Assembly (NCBI RefSeq): GCF_001278945.1
Contig: NZ_LGRV01000003.1
Location: forward strand, 1,116,001-1,180,000
Reading direction: 5' to 3'
DNA from: Lysinibacillus contaminans
GTDB taxonomy: Bacteria; Bacillota; Bacilli; Bacillales_A; Planococcaceae
Length of the DNA stretch: 64,000 bases
The translations under genes and the position numbers were made by a program. Positions 9,166-18,567 of this stretch are shown in pieces. The notes below the pieces were generated by a model. It was given only the letters and a program-made list of their open reading frames with translations. It did not search any database and was not told the DNA's origin. Position 1 is the first letter of the stretch; every line of letters begins with the position of its first letter.

Positions 9166-10239
9166 CTAAATCATTTTAGTACTCTTCATTTCGGCTACTT
9201 CTTGTAAATGTTCTTTATCTTTTTCAGTCTTAGTATGTAGCGAAAATAAATCTTGAAGAGCTGTTTTAAGTTCATGCTGTGTTTCTTTAAATTTAGATAA
9301 CTGCACTTCAAAAGAAGGACTCTCTGTAAAGCGGTCATTTGCACGCGCAAGTCTATCTTCTAGCTGTGAATATTGCTGATCCATATTCATCGACAACATC
9401 ATAGCTAATTGATTTTTCCATAGGGGAATAAGGGTAACAATTGCAAATTCGATTTTTTCAGCGAGTGTTTGGTTGGCTTGTTGAATCATTCGGATTTGTG
9501 GTGCTGTTTGTAAAACCACTTGCTGTGATACTTGTAAATCATAAATGCGCTGATCGAGTCGCTCGATTTGCGCGACAAAGTCATTAAGCTGTTGGATAGC
9601 GAGTGGTTGGTTATTCATTTGTACAATTTCGACTTTAGCAGGTAATTCCGTTTCAATCGATTGTTGTTTCTTCATCTGTCCAGCAGCTATAGAGGTTGCT
9701 AGTCCCTCGAAAAAGTCATTATTATGCATATATAGCTGTTCTAGCATCTCGACATCATTTAGTAGTTGGAATTGAGCTCGTTCTAGCTGTATGCCGATAC
9801 GTTCAACCTGTATACTAATACGTTCAAAATCTGTTAGCTTTTGTTTTAATGTTGGGCTACTTTTTCCAAATAACTTGTTGAAAAAAGACGGTTTTTTGGG
9901 CTCTAATTCTGCTGGGTCTACACGATCGAGTGTTTGCATTAATGTGTCCAGCATTTGCCCGATTTTCGTTACATCTTTTCGTTTCATTTGTGACAACATT
10001 TGATCGGCAAACTGAGAAAGTGCACGTTGAGAACCTTGACCTAAGGAAAGGACGGATTCAAAATTCGACAAATCAAGTTGACTGGCGAGTAACAGGGCCC
10101 GACTTTGAGCAGGAGGCGAAAGCGTTTCATACGTTTTCATCGCCTCTTGTGTAGAAGGTGCGGCTAAATAAGCTTGGACAAGAGGGGACACACCATTTAA
10201 TGCTTCTAGATTAATTGCCGGTTCTCTATTCACTGTCAC
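9166..10239 (-). CDS. TelA/YaaN family protein (toxic anion resistance family)
   Basis: Cytosolic, strongly helical 357-residue protein of the TelA family, members of which have been linked to tellurite and cell-wall stress; the biochemical role is unknown. Conserved segments include FFNKLFGK, a long heptad-rich central region and LIPLWKNQLAMML. The start is GTG at 10239, with AGGAG placed 7 nt upstream. It overlaps the end of the xpaC-like gene by 4 bp (GTGA), so translation is probably coupled. The same xpaC-yaaN pair occurs in Bacillus subtilis. Confidence 0.9.
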   Translation of the reverse strand: MTVNREPAINLEALNGVSPLVQAYLAAPSTQEAMKTYETLSPPAQSRALLLASQLDLSNFESVLSLGQGSQRALSQFADQMLSQMKRKDVTKIGQMLDTLMQTLDRVDPAELEPKKPSFFNKLFGKSSPTLKQKLTDFERISIQVERIGIQLERAQFQLLNDVEMLEQLYMHNNDFFEGLATSIAAGQMKKQQSIETELPAKVEIVQMNNQPLAIQQLNDFVAQIERLDQRIYDLQVSQQVVLQTAPQIRMIQQANQTLAEKIEFAIVTLIPLWKNQLAMMLSMNMDQQYSQLEDRLARANDRFTESPSFEVQLSKFKETQHELKTALQDLFSLHTKTEKDKEHLQEVAEMKSTKMI

Positions 10240-10886
10240 TTGTTATCTCCTCGCCATCCTAGCTGTTCTTTTTTTCGTGTATTCGAGCGGTTTGCAAACT
10301 CTATCTCCATTTGTAAATGGTCAATATCGTTCGAAAGCGCATCTTTTAAGTCAATTTGAATGGTATCATTTAAACCTGTTAAAGTTTCCCGTGTTTGAGC
10401 CAATGTTAATTGAATTTCTTTATCTTTTACGGGTTGTTTTGTTAACATCGTATATGTTTCGGTTAATTGCACAGCTGAAGGTAAGTGTGCATAGAAAAAC
10501 TGTTCCACATTATAAAACTTTTGTGGATTAGTCTTGACGATTTTGACGATATTTTTTGAAATACGTGTCATTTCTAGTAACTGCTTAAATGTGCTAACAG
10601 AGCGCACACGTAAATAGTTTTGACTTAAAGTATGAATATGTTTTTGTGCTGATGATAGCTGTGATTCAATATGTTGATATTCTTCTTTTGAAATGCCTGC
10701 TAATTTCATCACTTTCTTTTTTTGATTAATTTTCTGCAACATAGTACTTGCGGTATAAGTTCCGGCGAACAGTAAACCACCAAGGACGTATCCTGGATTT
10801 GCCACTATGGCTGCTATTGAAACACTGGAGAGTGATATGAAAAAGCTAATAGTATGTCGAGAGAAAAATTGTCCGACGCTAAGCAT
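10236..10886 (-). CDS. xpaC: XpaC family protein
   Basis: A 216-residue protein with an N-terminal hydrophobic hairpin (SFFISLSSVSIAAIVANPGYVLGGLLFAG) followed by a charged helical region, as in XpaC of Bacillus subtilis, named for an effect on 5-bromo-4-chloroindolyl phosphate hydrolysis. A true enzymatic activity has not been shown for the family. A strong AAGGAGGAA site precedes the ATG, and the stop overlaps the next gene's GTG by 4 bp. The TelA partner suggests a joint envelope-stress role, which is inference. Confidence 0.88.
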   Translation of the reverse strand: MLSVGQFFSRHTISFFISLSSVSIAAIVANPGYVLGGLLFAGTYTASTMLQKINQKKKVMKLAGISKEEYQHIESQLSSAQKHIHTLSQNYLRVRSVSTFKQLLEMTRISKNIVKIVKTNPQKFYNVEQFFYAHLPSAVQLTETYTMLTKQPVKDKEIQLTLAQTRETLTGLNDTIQIDLKDALSNDIDHLQMEIEFANRSNTRKKEQLGWRGDNK

Positions 10887-11021
10887 AGTTTCTTCCTCCT
10901 TGCTATAAAAATATGTCTATCTACTTGTACGAAATGAGCGATAAAAGGTTTCAATATATCAAATCGTCATTAATTAAATTTTACTGCTTATTAACAAGTT
11001 TCTCAATGATAAACCATATTA

Positions 11022-11055
11022 TAAAAAAAAGAAGTCGGATTAGACAATATCCGAC
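11022..11055 (-). terminator. Intrinsic terminator of the acylphosphatase gene
   Basis: On the minus strand AGTCGGAT / ATCCGACT then TTCTTTTTTTT; it overlaps the last codons of the gene. Confidence 0.85.
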
Positions 11056-11321
11056 TCCATGCGCACATAACCTTTTAAATCATCGAACAGTTCTAAAGTG
11101 AATGAATTTGAATCTGCTTGCGGGCTTACTCCTTTTTGGACAAATAGCAGGAATTCATCGAGTGCTTTTTTTGATCCTTCTACTTCGACCTCAATTTGTT
11201 CCTTATCATTTAATAGACAATAACCTTTTAAGCCAAGTTCCATCGCCTTTTGTTTAATAAAAAAGCGGTAGCCTGTTCCATAAACATCTCCAAAGAATTT
11301 GATATATGCACGTTTATTCAC
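11040..11321 (-). CDS. acyP: Acylphosphatase
   Basis: Small cytosolic enzyme that hydrolyses acyl phosphates. At 93 residues it has the family length, with the anion-binding loop YGTGYRFF carrying the catalytic Arg (residue 19) and the catalytic Asn in LLNDKE (residue 38), followed by the typical IEVEVEG strand. The loop is usually VxGVxFR; here it reads YGTGYR, a mild divergence. A single gene between xpaC-telA and a chemoreceptor gene, with its own terminator. Confidence 0.88.
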   Translation of the reverse strand: MNKRAYIKFFGDVYGTGYRFFIKQKAMELGLKGYCLLNDKEQIEVEVEGSKKALDEFLLFVQKGVSPQADSNSFTLELFDDLKGYVRMESDIV

Positions 11322-11363
11322 GCTAAAACCTCCTACTATAAGAAGAGGGGAACCCCTCTATAA

Positions 11364-13091
11364 TTACTGCATCACACGTTCTTTTTCTAAATAGACAATT
11401 AGGTTATTAATAAAGGATAGTACACGTTCGGATGCTTGATCTACTTCTTTTAAATGTAGGTCTGCTTGGTGAATATTCCCGACAGCATATGCTTCCGCAG
11501 CCAATTTGGCTGATTCATGAACACGGGCATGGTGTTGCTCTAAATCGCGATAATCTTGTAAATGCCCAAAGCGTTCTGTTGTTCGCTTAGCTGTATACCA
11601 TTTTCCAAGTCGACAATCTTTATGGGATGAAACATCACTTGGCCTAACATTTTCTAATCCTAGGAACATATTATAGACACGCCATTTCCATAAAATATGG
11701 TCTGCCTTAGATAATTGCAATAATGCAATAGATGAAAGCTGTACGTTATTATTTGAAATAATATCATTGCGGAAACGATTGATTTCTTGCCCCAGTAAGT
11801 GAATATCACTTGATGTATTTTGACTATATTCGCGAATCTCATCCTGCAGGCTTGAAATCTTAATCATTCGAACCGATACTTCATCAATGGCAGCAGCTTG
11901 TTCCTGCGAGATTGCAGCAGTATTTGTTACATCTAGGTTAATCTCTTCAATAGCACTGACAATAGCACTTAGTAAGGGTAATGAATCTTTTGCTTCAACT
12001 GTAGCTTCCTTAATAATAGCAGTTGTATCTGTAATTGATTTTGAAACATCATTTGAATAGCTCTTTAAATGATACACATTTGAAGAAACCTCACTTAAGG
12101 CGGAAACGGTTCCCTCGGCAAGTTTCCGTACTTCTTGCGCTACAACGGCAAAGCCTTTACCATGCTCACCAGCGCGTGCAGCCTCGATAGAAGCATTTAA
12201 GGCAAGTAAGTTTGTTTGGTCGGCAATCTGATTAATAAGCGTAACAACGTTTTCTATGTCATCAACGCGTTTTTGTAATTCTGCAAATGAATGAACAATT
12301 GTCGTAAATGTTTCTTCAGTTTTGAAAATTTCTGCTAATGCAAGCTCTATTGCATTTTTCCCATTCACAGCATGGTCAACAGACTCAGCTGTTTTTTCAG
12401 ATATGCGAGAAGACATATGTGCCACGTCATTAATAGAAGCGGCAATTTGTTCCGTTGCTGCTGTCGAGGAATGGATTTCCTCACTTTGTTGATCTAAACT
12501 AAATACTAAATCTTTCATATACATAATTTTCGCATTGACGTCCATAAGTGAAGAAATTTCAGACACGACATTTTCAATAATACGCTCTGTTAGCACTTCT
12601 ACTAGCAATTCTTGGTCGACATTGACAGCTGATTGGAAGGATTTCATATATTCAAAAGCTTTATAGGGCTTAAGTCCAAAGTTATGTAAAATATTCGTCG
12701 TAATATAGAAGGCGAATTGATTGAATACGACAATTAGTTTTCCAGGTTCAAATTGATTTTTTCTAAATAGATTGAAAAATTTCAGTGTTTCATCTACATA
12801 TTGATCATCTCGCGTTGCAAGGAAAAATTGAGTCATATATCGATTTATATTTTCATCACTGATTGTTTGTTGAGATGAGGTTGAGATTTCACTCAAATAG
12901 CTTTTAAAAATACCCGCCATAGAAGGAGTAGTGTTTTGTAATTTGTCGTAAAGTTTTGTTAAATTTTGTTCATCTTTGGCATTAAAATTATTAAACGCTA
13001 ATGTTGTTTTGAAACGGCCTGTTGCAGTCAAATCTGTTCCACGCTTTAATAATTCATCAAGTTCTGCCTTAGGTCGAAGGCTGGAAAACAT
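11364..13091 (-). CDS. Soluble methyl-accepting chemotaxis protein with C-terminal CZB domain
   Basis: Cytosolic chemoreceptor: no transmembrane segment is present. Residues 1 to about 175 form a helical sensor that resembles the protoglobin domain of HemAT (a Phe-rich region and an HNFGLKP stretch near the expected proximal-His region). Next come the MCP helices with the conserved hairpin tip [34 protein letters not shown] sequence, then about residues 455-560 a chemoreceptor zinc-binding domain with His in KADHILWKW, Cys in DCRLGKWY and His in LEQHHARVH. The haem assignment is uncertain; the CZB one is firm. It would feed the CheA pathway, whose genes are not in the window. Confidence 0.88.
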   Translation of the reverse strand: MFSSLRPKAELDELLKRGTDLTATGRFKTTLAFNNFNAKDEQNLTKLYDKLQNTTPSMAGIFKSYLSEISTSSQQTISDENINRYMTQFFLATRDDQYVDETLKFFNLFRKNQFEPGKLIVVFNQFAFYITTNILHNFGLKPYKAFEYMKSFQSAVNVDQELLVEVLTERIIENVVSEISSLMDVNAKIMYMKDLVFSLDQQSEEIHSSTAATEQIAASINDVAHMSSRISEKTAESVDHAVNGKNAIELALAEIFKTEETFTTIVHSFAELQKRVDDIENVVTLINQIADQTNLLALNASIEAARAGEHGKGFAVVAQEVRKLAEGTVSALSEVSSNVYHLKSYSNDVSKSITDTTAIIKEATVEAKDSLPLLSAIVSAIEEINLDVTNTAAISQEQAAAIDEVSVRMIKISSLQDEIREYSQNTSSDIHLLGQEINRFRNDIISNNNVQLSSIALLQLSKADHILWKWRVYNMFLGLENVRPSDVSSHKDCRLGKWYTAKRTTERFGHLQDYRDLEQHHARVHESAKLAAEAYAVGNIHQADLHLKEVDQASERVLSFINNLIVYLEKERVMQ

Positions 13092-13239
13092 AAAAAATAC
13101 CTCCCAATGTAATTATTACATACTAAATGTATAGTAGCATATTCCTGAGTGTTTTAATAGACATTTCACGTGTGTTTGCTAAAATGGGAAGTAGTCTATT
13201 ACAGCAGGGAAGTGGCAAATTATCTATACGATACTTTAC

Positions 13240-13539
13240 ATGAAAGCAGATTATGAGCCTTGGTGGAAATTTGATGGTTGGCATACATTTATCGTGACAA
13301 AAGAATCATATGAAACGAAAATTCAATTCGAACAAGCATTGCAAAAGAAGTTGAATGAATTTCGGCCAGTGTATGAACATGAAGAAAGTAAGGAAGGCAA
13401 GTATTGGGCATTTTGGTCAGAGGAAGAGAGTTTTTATTGTGAGGCTTGTGATGATGATGCGCAACTGTATCATGGAATTATAGCAATTGAAACGCATGTA
13501 TTAGAAAAAGAATTGCAAAAAAATAATAAAAGTACTTAG
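13240..13539 (+). CDS. DUF1033 family protein
   Basis: A 99-residue protein of unknown function with the family signature ADYEPWWKFDGW and the Trp/Tyr-rich centre KYWAFWSEEES, followed by a CEAC pair. No ribosome site lies before the ATG at 13240. The frame stays open upstream through codons reading W-Q-I-I-Y-T-I-L-Y, which looks like the normal start of this family, and GGGAAG at 13207-13212 would suit a start near ATT 13219. The true protein may therefore be a few residues longer with a rare start codon. Confidence 0.8.
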   Translation: MKADYEPWWKFDGWHTFIVTKESYETKIQFEQALQKKLNEFRPVYEHEESKEGKYWAFWSEEESFYCEACDDDAQLYHGIIAIETHVLEKELQKNNKST

Positions 13540-13688
13540 TAATAGTTAAAGGGTACTTGCAAAATTGATATGATGATGATTTTTGAGTCTGTATTTGATA
13601 TTTCGAGTTGACATCGTGGATGTGAGGCTTGATTCTAGGTATATAACAAATAGGTTTTTTCTTACGTTGATTAAAACATTTTCTTTAT

Positions 13689-13717
13689 TTGACATTTTTT
13701 TGGATAATGGTTATACT
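13689..13717 (+). promoter_or_regulatory. Sigma-A promoter of the cold-shock gene
   Basis: Consensus TTGACA (13689-13694), exactly 17 bp, then TATACT (13712-13717). A start near 13724 would give a leader of about 150 nt, typical for cold-shock mRNAs. The rest of 13540-13688 has no gene. Confidence 0.85.
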
Positions 13718-13756
13718 TTATGTAACAATTAAATTGCTTCACCGGAAACAACATGT

Positions 13757-13813
13757 ATTCACATATTACAAAAAGTGATCGCGTTTGTTCGGTATTTTTT
13801 GTAATATGTGAAT
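13757..13813 (+). promoter_or_regulatory. Long perfect hairpin in the cold-shock gene leader
   Basis: An 18-bp perfect inverted repeat (arms 13757-13774 and 13796-13813, core CACATATTAC / GTAATATGTG) around a 21-nt loop, between the promoter and the start codon. A T-rich tail follows, so it could act as a leader terminator or as a temperature-sensitive structure. Either role is inference. Confidence 0.7.
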
Positions 13814-13872
13814 TTTTCATTCGCTGAAGAAATTACATATTGTTCACTTTTATTTTTTGGAGGTTTTCTTAA

Positions 13873-14073
13873 ATGAAACAAGGTACAGTAAAATGGTTTA
13901 ACTCAGAAAAAGGTTTTGGATTCATCGAAGTTGAAGGCGAAAACGACGTATTCGTACACTTTTCAGCTATCCAAGGTGAAGGTTTCAAAACACTTGACGA
14001 AGGTCAAAAAGTGGAATTCGAGGTTGTTGATGGCAACCGTGGACCACAAGCTGCTAACGTAACTAAACTTTAA
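13873..14073 (+). CDS. csp: Cold-shock protein (CspA/CspB family)
   Basis: A 66-residue single cold-shock domain that binds single-stranded RNA and DNA and acts as an RNA chaperone. RNP1-like KGFGFIEV and RNP2-like VFVHFS are intact, as are the N-terminal TVKWFN and the closing [11 protein letters not shown] strong TTGGAGG site precedes the ATG. The long leader with a consensus promoter and a stable hairpin suggests post-transcriptional control. Confidence 0.97.
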   Translation: MKQGTVKWFNSEKGFGFIEVEGENDVFVHFSAIQGEGFKTLDEGQKVEFEVVDGNRGPQAANVTKL

Positions 14074-14103
14074 TTCTCAGTATTTAAAACCACATTTGTT
14101 AAA

Positions 14104-14135
14104 CTTAAGGCATCCTATTTATAGGATGCCTTTTG
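14104..14135 (+). terminator. Intrinsic terminator of the cold-shock gene
   Basis: Arms AAGGCATCCTA / TAGGATGCCTT with TTTT tail. Confidence 0.88.
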
Positions 14136-14353
14136 GTATTCATAAGATTGTGTTTAGTATCCAACACCCTAAGGCTCATTTTTAAATCAATCGTAGCGAT
14201 CTGGATTAGAAAAATGTTGTCGTAACAAAGGGGATAGTTACGCTTTTCCTTTCATCATCAATTATCATAAAAGAGATGGATGAATAAGAGGATTAACTAT
14301 TGTCGATGATGGTAATAGGTATAGGGATTAAATATTTGAGGAGGAAATGTAGC

Positions 14354-14839
14354 TTGAGTGAATTACACAACTTACCGAATGAACAAGAGCAACTCGATTT
14401 TTATAATAAGTTACGTGCAAAATTAGTACATTTTCTTGAATCGAAAAAAGGTAAACGCAATAAATTCACTAAATATTTATTGTTTGCTCCAGATCTTTTT
14501 CACTTATTGGTGAAAACGATGATGGATTCAAGTGTTGATGCGAAAAGTAAAGCATTAATAGGCGGGGGAATTGCTTATTTCATGTTGCCAGTAGATTTTA
14601 TGCCTGAAGGGTTAATTGGTTTTGGAGGCTTTATGGATGATATTGTTATTGCGACAATTATCATTAATACACTAATCAATAAACTTGGACCTGAAGTACT
14701 TGAAAAGTATTGGTCTGGTGATGAACAGCTTCTTAATGTACTGCAAAAAGTCTCTGAAACAAGTGATCAAATGGTTAGCAAAATTCCGGTTAAATCAGCC
14801 TTTGCAAATGTCATTATGAGAGAAAATAAAGTGAAGTAA
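14354..14839 (+). CDS. YkvA-like DUF1232 membrane protein
   Basis: A 161-residue protein with the DUF1232 core: DAKSKALIGGGIAYFMLPVDFMPE followed by GFMDDIVIATIIINTL. The invariant Pro-x-Asp-x-x-Pro-(D/E) motif in a short hydrophobic hairpin defines the family, whose function is unknown. The frame is open from 14300, but TTG at 14354 has GAGGAGG at 14338-14344 placed 9 nt upstream, the best start. Monocistronic with a hairpin terminator. Confidence 0.85.
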   Translation: MSELHNLPNEQEQLDFYNKLRAKLVHFLESKKGKRNKFTKYLLFAPDLFHLLVKTMMDSSVDAKSKALIGGGIAYFMLPVDFMPEGLIGFGGFMDDIVIATIIINTLINKLGPEVLEKYWSGDEQLLNVLQKVSETSDQMVSKIPVKSAFANVIMRENKVK

Positions 14840-14861
14840 TATTATTATGTTAACTAAAATG

Positions 14862-14897
14862 GTGAACGCCACTTCAATTTGAAGTTGGCGTTCTTTA
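14862..14897. terminator. Hairpin between convergent genes
   Basis: GAACGCCACTTCAA / TTGAAGTTGGCGTTC with one mismatch, between the YkvA-like gene and the minus-strand protease gene. Confidence 0.8.
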
Positions 14898-14924
14898 CAT
14901 TACATTTTATTCTCGACTATTATA

Positions 14925-15731
14925 CTATTGTCGTAAATTATGAAGCACTTGAATTGGTACAAATAAACCGACACGACCATATGGCTCTTTCTTCATTGTA
15001 GCAAAAATAATTCCGATTACTTGACCTTTTTCATCAAGAACGGGGCTACCACTGTTTCCTTTATAAACGGGGGCTTGCATCATCATTACTGTTTCCGGCC
15101 AATCCTCAAGAAGTGTCGTTTCGAGTAAAATGCCTTCATTAGCTATACCAGTGAAGGCAAGTGGATTCCCAATAAAATATACACGCTCATTTTTTGTGAA
15201 GCTAGGATTCTGGGCAAGTTCAAGAGCCGGAAAGTCATCACCTTGTACTTGCAGAACTGCTAAATCTACCTCCGGATAGCTTTCAACTAGCTCTGCTTCA
15301 AATATGCCTTTCTCAGGGAACACAACAGATAAGGTTTGTGCATTATCCACTACATGGTCATTTGTTACCACAAGTCCATCATGTGAAATTGCAAAACCAG
15401 TGCCTTTACTAGATCCAGTAGAAACTTCGACTACAGCTTTTTTATATAGTTGAATATCTTCTTGTGCAGAAAGCCTCGTGGACACCTTTAAAAATTCAAT
15501 AGCTGGTATGGTATAGATTTGGAACAGTAATGCAAATGTATTGAAAAACAATACGAATGCCATACTCCAAATAATCCATTTTACTATTGGCCGTTGCTTC
15601 TTTGGCTTTTTACCCTGTATTCGCTGTTGACGATCTTCTGCTAATGCCTTTTGCTGCTCTGCAAGAACTAGCTCAATAAACTCTTCCTCCGTTAAATCTT
15701 CTTCAATTGTTGGCTTATGTATATCAGTCAT
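14925..15731 (-). CDS. Membrane-anchored trypsin-like serine protease (S1C, HtrA-like without PDZ)
   Basis: A 268-residue protein: a charged cytosolic N-terminus rich in Glu/Gln, one transmembrane segment (WIIWSMAFVLFFNTFALLF), then a trypsin-like domain outside the cell. The triad is complete: His in VTNDHVVD, Asp in EVDLAVLQV, Ser in GNSGSPV. No PDZ domain follows, so it is shorter than HtrA/DegP. The frame runs upstream to 15848, but AAGGAGG precedes the ATG at 15731. A quality-control role at the membrane is inferred from the family. Compare the inactive relative at 25066, which lacks all three catalytic residues. Confidence 0.88.
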   Translation of the reverse strand: MTDIHKPTIEEDLTEEEFIELVLAEQQKALAEDRQQRIQGKKPKKQRPIVKWIIWSMAFVLFFNTFALLFQIYTIPAIEFLKVSTRLSAQEDIQLYKKAVVEVSTGSSKGTGFAISHDGLVVTNDHVVDNAQTLSVVFPEKGIFEAELVESYPEVDLAVLQVQGDDFPALELAQNPSFTKNERVYFIGNPLAFTGIANEGILLETTLLEDWPETVMMMQAPVYKGNSGSPVLDEKGQVIGIIFATMKKEPYGRVGLFVPIQVLHNLRQ

Positions 15732-16036
15732 ATTGGCCTCCTTACTAATTACTAAACAAAGGCGCCCATAACTATAATGGCAAAGATTGCCTTTGTAAAA
15801 TACTTTTTCTTTTTTTAGTGTAGCCGAGAAAATAAATGGCACTATCACTAAATCATCTGAACGGATATAGGTTTGTTTGCTTATGAAAGAGTAGGTACTA
15901 TATCAGGATATATAAGAGAGTAACGGTCGTACATAGAATGTAGCTAGCTAATCAGTGGTTTTCTATAAGAAAAATGGAAAATACTACTTTTAGAAGTTGC
16001 TTTCATTATACGGAAATTTTTCTTAATAGACGAATA
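15732..16036. other. Intergenic region without a recognisable gene
   Basis: About 300 bp between two minus-strand genes. It must hold the promoter of the protease gene; no conserved RNA or ORF was seen. Confidence 0.5.
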
Positions 16037-17032
16037 TTACGACAGCCAGTGTTCAATGAAGTGTATTTCTTTATGTGAAGCATCAACATATACACGTAAG
16101 CCTAGTGGCATTGCGTGTAATGGATGTGTATGGCTACAATCTACATCAGCTATAATTGGAATTTGACGACCTTCTAATTGTTCAATTAACACATCATATG
16201 GCTTGCGACCAGTACCTAAATCATCGTATTGTTCGTGCTTGCCTAAAATAATGGCTGAAGCTTTATCAAAAAAGCCATGCAGCTTTAACATAGCAAAATT
16301 TTTCTCAACTACTTCAATAGTTTTCGAGGTGTCTTCTAATAGTAAGACATCACCCATTTTGATTGTAGGAAAGTAGGGTGTGCCGATAAAACCGCACATC
16401 GTATTGATATTACCTCCTATTAATCGACCTTCTGCAACACCATCTTGGACAGTGATCCAAGCATTTTTGTGTTGTGTCTTCTCAGAGGATTTTTCAAGCC
16501 AATTTATGCGGTCATCTGTCCAAATAGGGGGAATTGGCATCTTGTAAGGCAGTTTAAGCTGTTGCATGAAAAGTTGCTTGAAATAGTGCTCGGTAAAGTC
16601 AACAAACGGAGGGAATTCACCGAATGTCGAGGCTACAGATGGACCGTGAAAAACAGGGATACCCGTTTTCGCATACATGGCAAGTAAAATCGCCGTAACA
16701 TCGGAAAGCCCCATGAGTATTTTAGGATTTTCTTTAAATGCAGCATAGTCAAGATAAGGTAGCATACTATTGGAATTTGTACCGCCCATTGTAGGTAGGA
16801 TCATTTTCACCTCAGAATCACGTAACAGTAGGTTCAGCTCTTCTGCCCGTTCTTTCGGTGTACCTGAGCGGTAAAAATCTGCCTTTCCTGTTAAAATTCC
16901 TTCTTTTATAACGAAGCCAAGTTTTTCTAGACGAGCTTTTCCTCTTTCATAACGTGCTTTAGCGGTGACGGAAGCAGGTTTAGATGGTGAATAAATACCG
17001 ATTATATCGCCTTTTTTTAATGGGGAGAACAT
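16037..17032 (-). CDS. S66 family peptidase (LD-carboxypeptidase / MccF-like)
   Basis: Cytosolic serine peptidase family that either trims murein tetrapeptides (LdcA) or cleaves microcin C-like toxic acyl-nucleotides (MccF). Seen: N-terminal KKGDIIGIYSPSKPA, the nucleophile elbow LMGLSDVTAILLA, a conserved GRLIGGNINTMCGFIGT-type segment and the C-terminal CSHTHPLHAMPLG with the catalytic His. The 331-residue length and sequence fit the MccF-like branch slightly better, but this is judged by eye. The start at 17032 follows an AGAGG site; a longer frame to 17098 lacks one. Confidence 0.87.
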   Translation of the reverse strand: MFSPLKKGDIIGIYSPSKPASVTAKARYERGKARLEKLGFVIKEGILTGKADFYRSGTPKERAEELNLLLRDSEVKMILPTMGGTNSNSMLPYLDYAAFKENPKILMGLSDVTAILLAMYAKTGIPVFHGPSVASTFGEFPPFVDFTEHYFKQLFMQQLKLPYKMPIPPIWTDDRINWLEKSSEKTQHKNAWITVQDGVAEGRLIGGNINTMCGFIGTPYFPTIKMGDVLLLEDTSKTIEVVEKNFAMLKLHGFFDKASAIILGKHEQYDDLGTGRKPYDVLIEQLEGRQIPIIADVDCSHTHPLHAMPLGLRVYVDASHKEIHFIEHWLS

Positions 17033-17245
17033 AGAATACCTCTTTCTATTCGTGTAAGTTGATGCTATTATACCTGATTTAAAAGTGATATGTTCCAATA
17101 CATGGCGTTTATCGAATAGATGTTTAAATTAACAGAAGAAGTTGTATTGTTAATAATTGTATTATGTAAACTAAGAGTGATAACTTGATAGATGAACTGG
17201 AATTTTATATGATAGGAGCGAAGTAGCAAACAAGGAGGCAATTAA

Positions 17246-17716
17246 ATGTATCGTCAAGTAAATGACTTTCTAAAAGATTGGTCTGCTGCAGCAATGGGCA
17301 CAGCTCAAGTAATGCAAGCAATGACAGATGAAAAGCTAGACCAAAGCATTGTGGAGGGACATAGTTCACTAGGTTGGTTAAGCTGGCATTTAGTAGGTTC
17401 TACAGGCTATTTTAGTTATTTAGCAGGCCTACAAGTACCAATGATCGCTCAGGATGCACCAATCCCTTCAAATGTTGCTGAAATTGTTGCTGCATATGAG
17501 AACATAGTTAAAAGTGTGAAAGAGGAAGCAGCTAAGCTTTCTGATGAAGATCTTGTAGAGGAAGTAAAAGGCTTTACTGGTCCAATTCCTAGAGGTGAAT
17601 TATTACGTACACTTATTGATCATCAGACACATCATCGTGGCCAAATGACTGTATTACTACGTCAAGCAGGCTTAACTGTGCCAGGTATCATGGGACCTAC
17701 AAAAGAAATGCAATAA
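17246..17716 (+). CDS. DinB family protein
   Basis: A 156-residue four-helix-bundle protein of the DinB/YfiT-like superfamily, often metal-dependent thiol transferases. Metal-binding histidines are visible in LGWLSWHLVGS and in DHQTHHRGQ, the classic three-His pattern. AAGGAGG precedes the ATG. The substrate is unknown. Transcribed alone, with a weak hairpin terminator at 17721-17761. Confidence 0.9.
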   Translation: MYRQVNDFLKDWSAAAMGTAQVMQAMTDEKLDQSIVEGHSSLGWLSWHLVGSTGYFSYLAGLQVPMIAQDAPIPSNVAEIVAAYENIVKSVKEEAAKLSDEDLVEEVKGFTGPIPRGELLRTLIDHQTHHRGQMTVLLRQAGLTVPGIMGPTKEMQ

Positions 17717-17720
17717 TTAT

Positions 17721-17761
17721 CAAAAAAGCGGTGGATACATTACGTATCTGTCGCTTTTTTA
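17721..17761 (+). terminator. Imperfect hairpin terminator after the DinB gene
   Basis: AAAAAAGCG...CGCTTTTTT with a partly paired interior (GATACATTACGTATC). Confidence 0.7.
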
Positions 17762-17956
17762 CATCTTGGCTTTAAGCATCTTTAAATAGCAGTGTGTTGA
17801 GGTACTAAGTCGAGATAATTCTTTTTGCATCAAATTTTTGTTACATATTATAACCTTACTGTCATATGATTGGGCTGTAGGTATAGTAAATGAAACTAGT
17901 GATGATACAGTACCTTTGAAAAGTGAATACAATTTATATACAGGGGAGTGGGAAGT

Positions 17957-18493
17957 ATGTTTCCAACTTTAAATACAGATCGCTTGATGTTAAGAGAACT
18001 TACAGAAAATGATGCTTTAGATATTTTAATTTGTTTCTCTAATCCAGATGTTTTGCGATTTTACGGGCAAAGTCCATTAGCTAATCAAAATCAAGTGAAA
18101 CAAATTATAAGAAACTTTTCTATGAACTATGAAGAAAAACGAGGTATTAAATGGGGAATTGCAGTAAAAGGAGAAGCAGGTATTATTGGAACAATTGGTT
18201 TTCAAGAGTGGTCCCAAGAGCATAAAAGAGCTGATATTAGCTATGCACTTATCCCTGAAATGTGGGGGAAGGGGTATGCAATTGAAGCGGTCAATAAAGT
18301 AATCTCATATGGCTTTCAAGAGCTTAACTTAACTCGTATTGGCGCAATGGTTTTTACTGAAAATGAATCATCTATTAAATTGTTAGAAAAAATAGGCTTT
18401 GAAAAAGAGGGCGTATTAAAAAAATATATGTATCAGGATGGTGTAGCCTATGACACGAATATATATTCTTTAGTAGATCCTAAAACAACATGA
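17957..18493 (+). CDS. GNAT acetyltransferase, RimJ/RimL type
   Basis: About 178 residues with N-terminal LNTDRLMLRELTENDA, the motif-A region ADISYALIPEMWGKGYAIEAV (acetyl-CoA pyrophosphate loop, with WGKGYA in place of the usual Q/RxxGxG/A) and the closing NESSIKLLEKIGFEKEG. It acetylates an N-terminus, small amine or antibiotic; the substrate cannot be told. I use the ATG at 17957, 8 nt after GGGGAG, over GTG 17948. Followed by a strong terminator. Confidence 0.88.
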   Translation: MFPTLNTDRLMLRELTENDALDILICFSNPDVLRFYGQSPLANQNQVKQIIRNFSMNYEEKRGIKWGIAVKGEAGIIGTIGFQEWSQEHKRADISYALIPEMWGKGYAIEAVNKVISYGFQELNLTRIGAMVFTENESSIKLLEKIGFEKEGVLKKYMYQDGVAYDTNIYSLVDPKTT

Positions 18494-18527
18494 GCTACTA
18501 TTTAGTGCAGAGAGCCATTTAAATGAG

Positions 18528-18567
18528 AAAGTCCTGACTTATCGTTTAGAAAAGTCAGGACTTTTAA
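18528..18567 (+). terminator. Intrinsic terminator after the GNAT gene
   Basis: AAAGTCCTGACTT / AAGTCAGGACTTTT stem with T-rich end. Confidence 0.88.
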
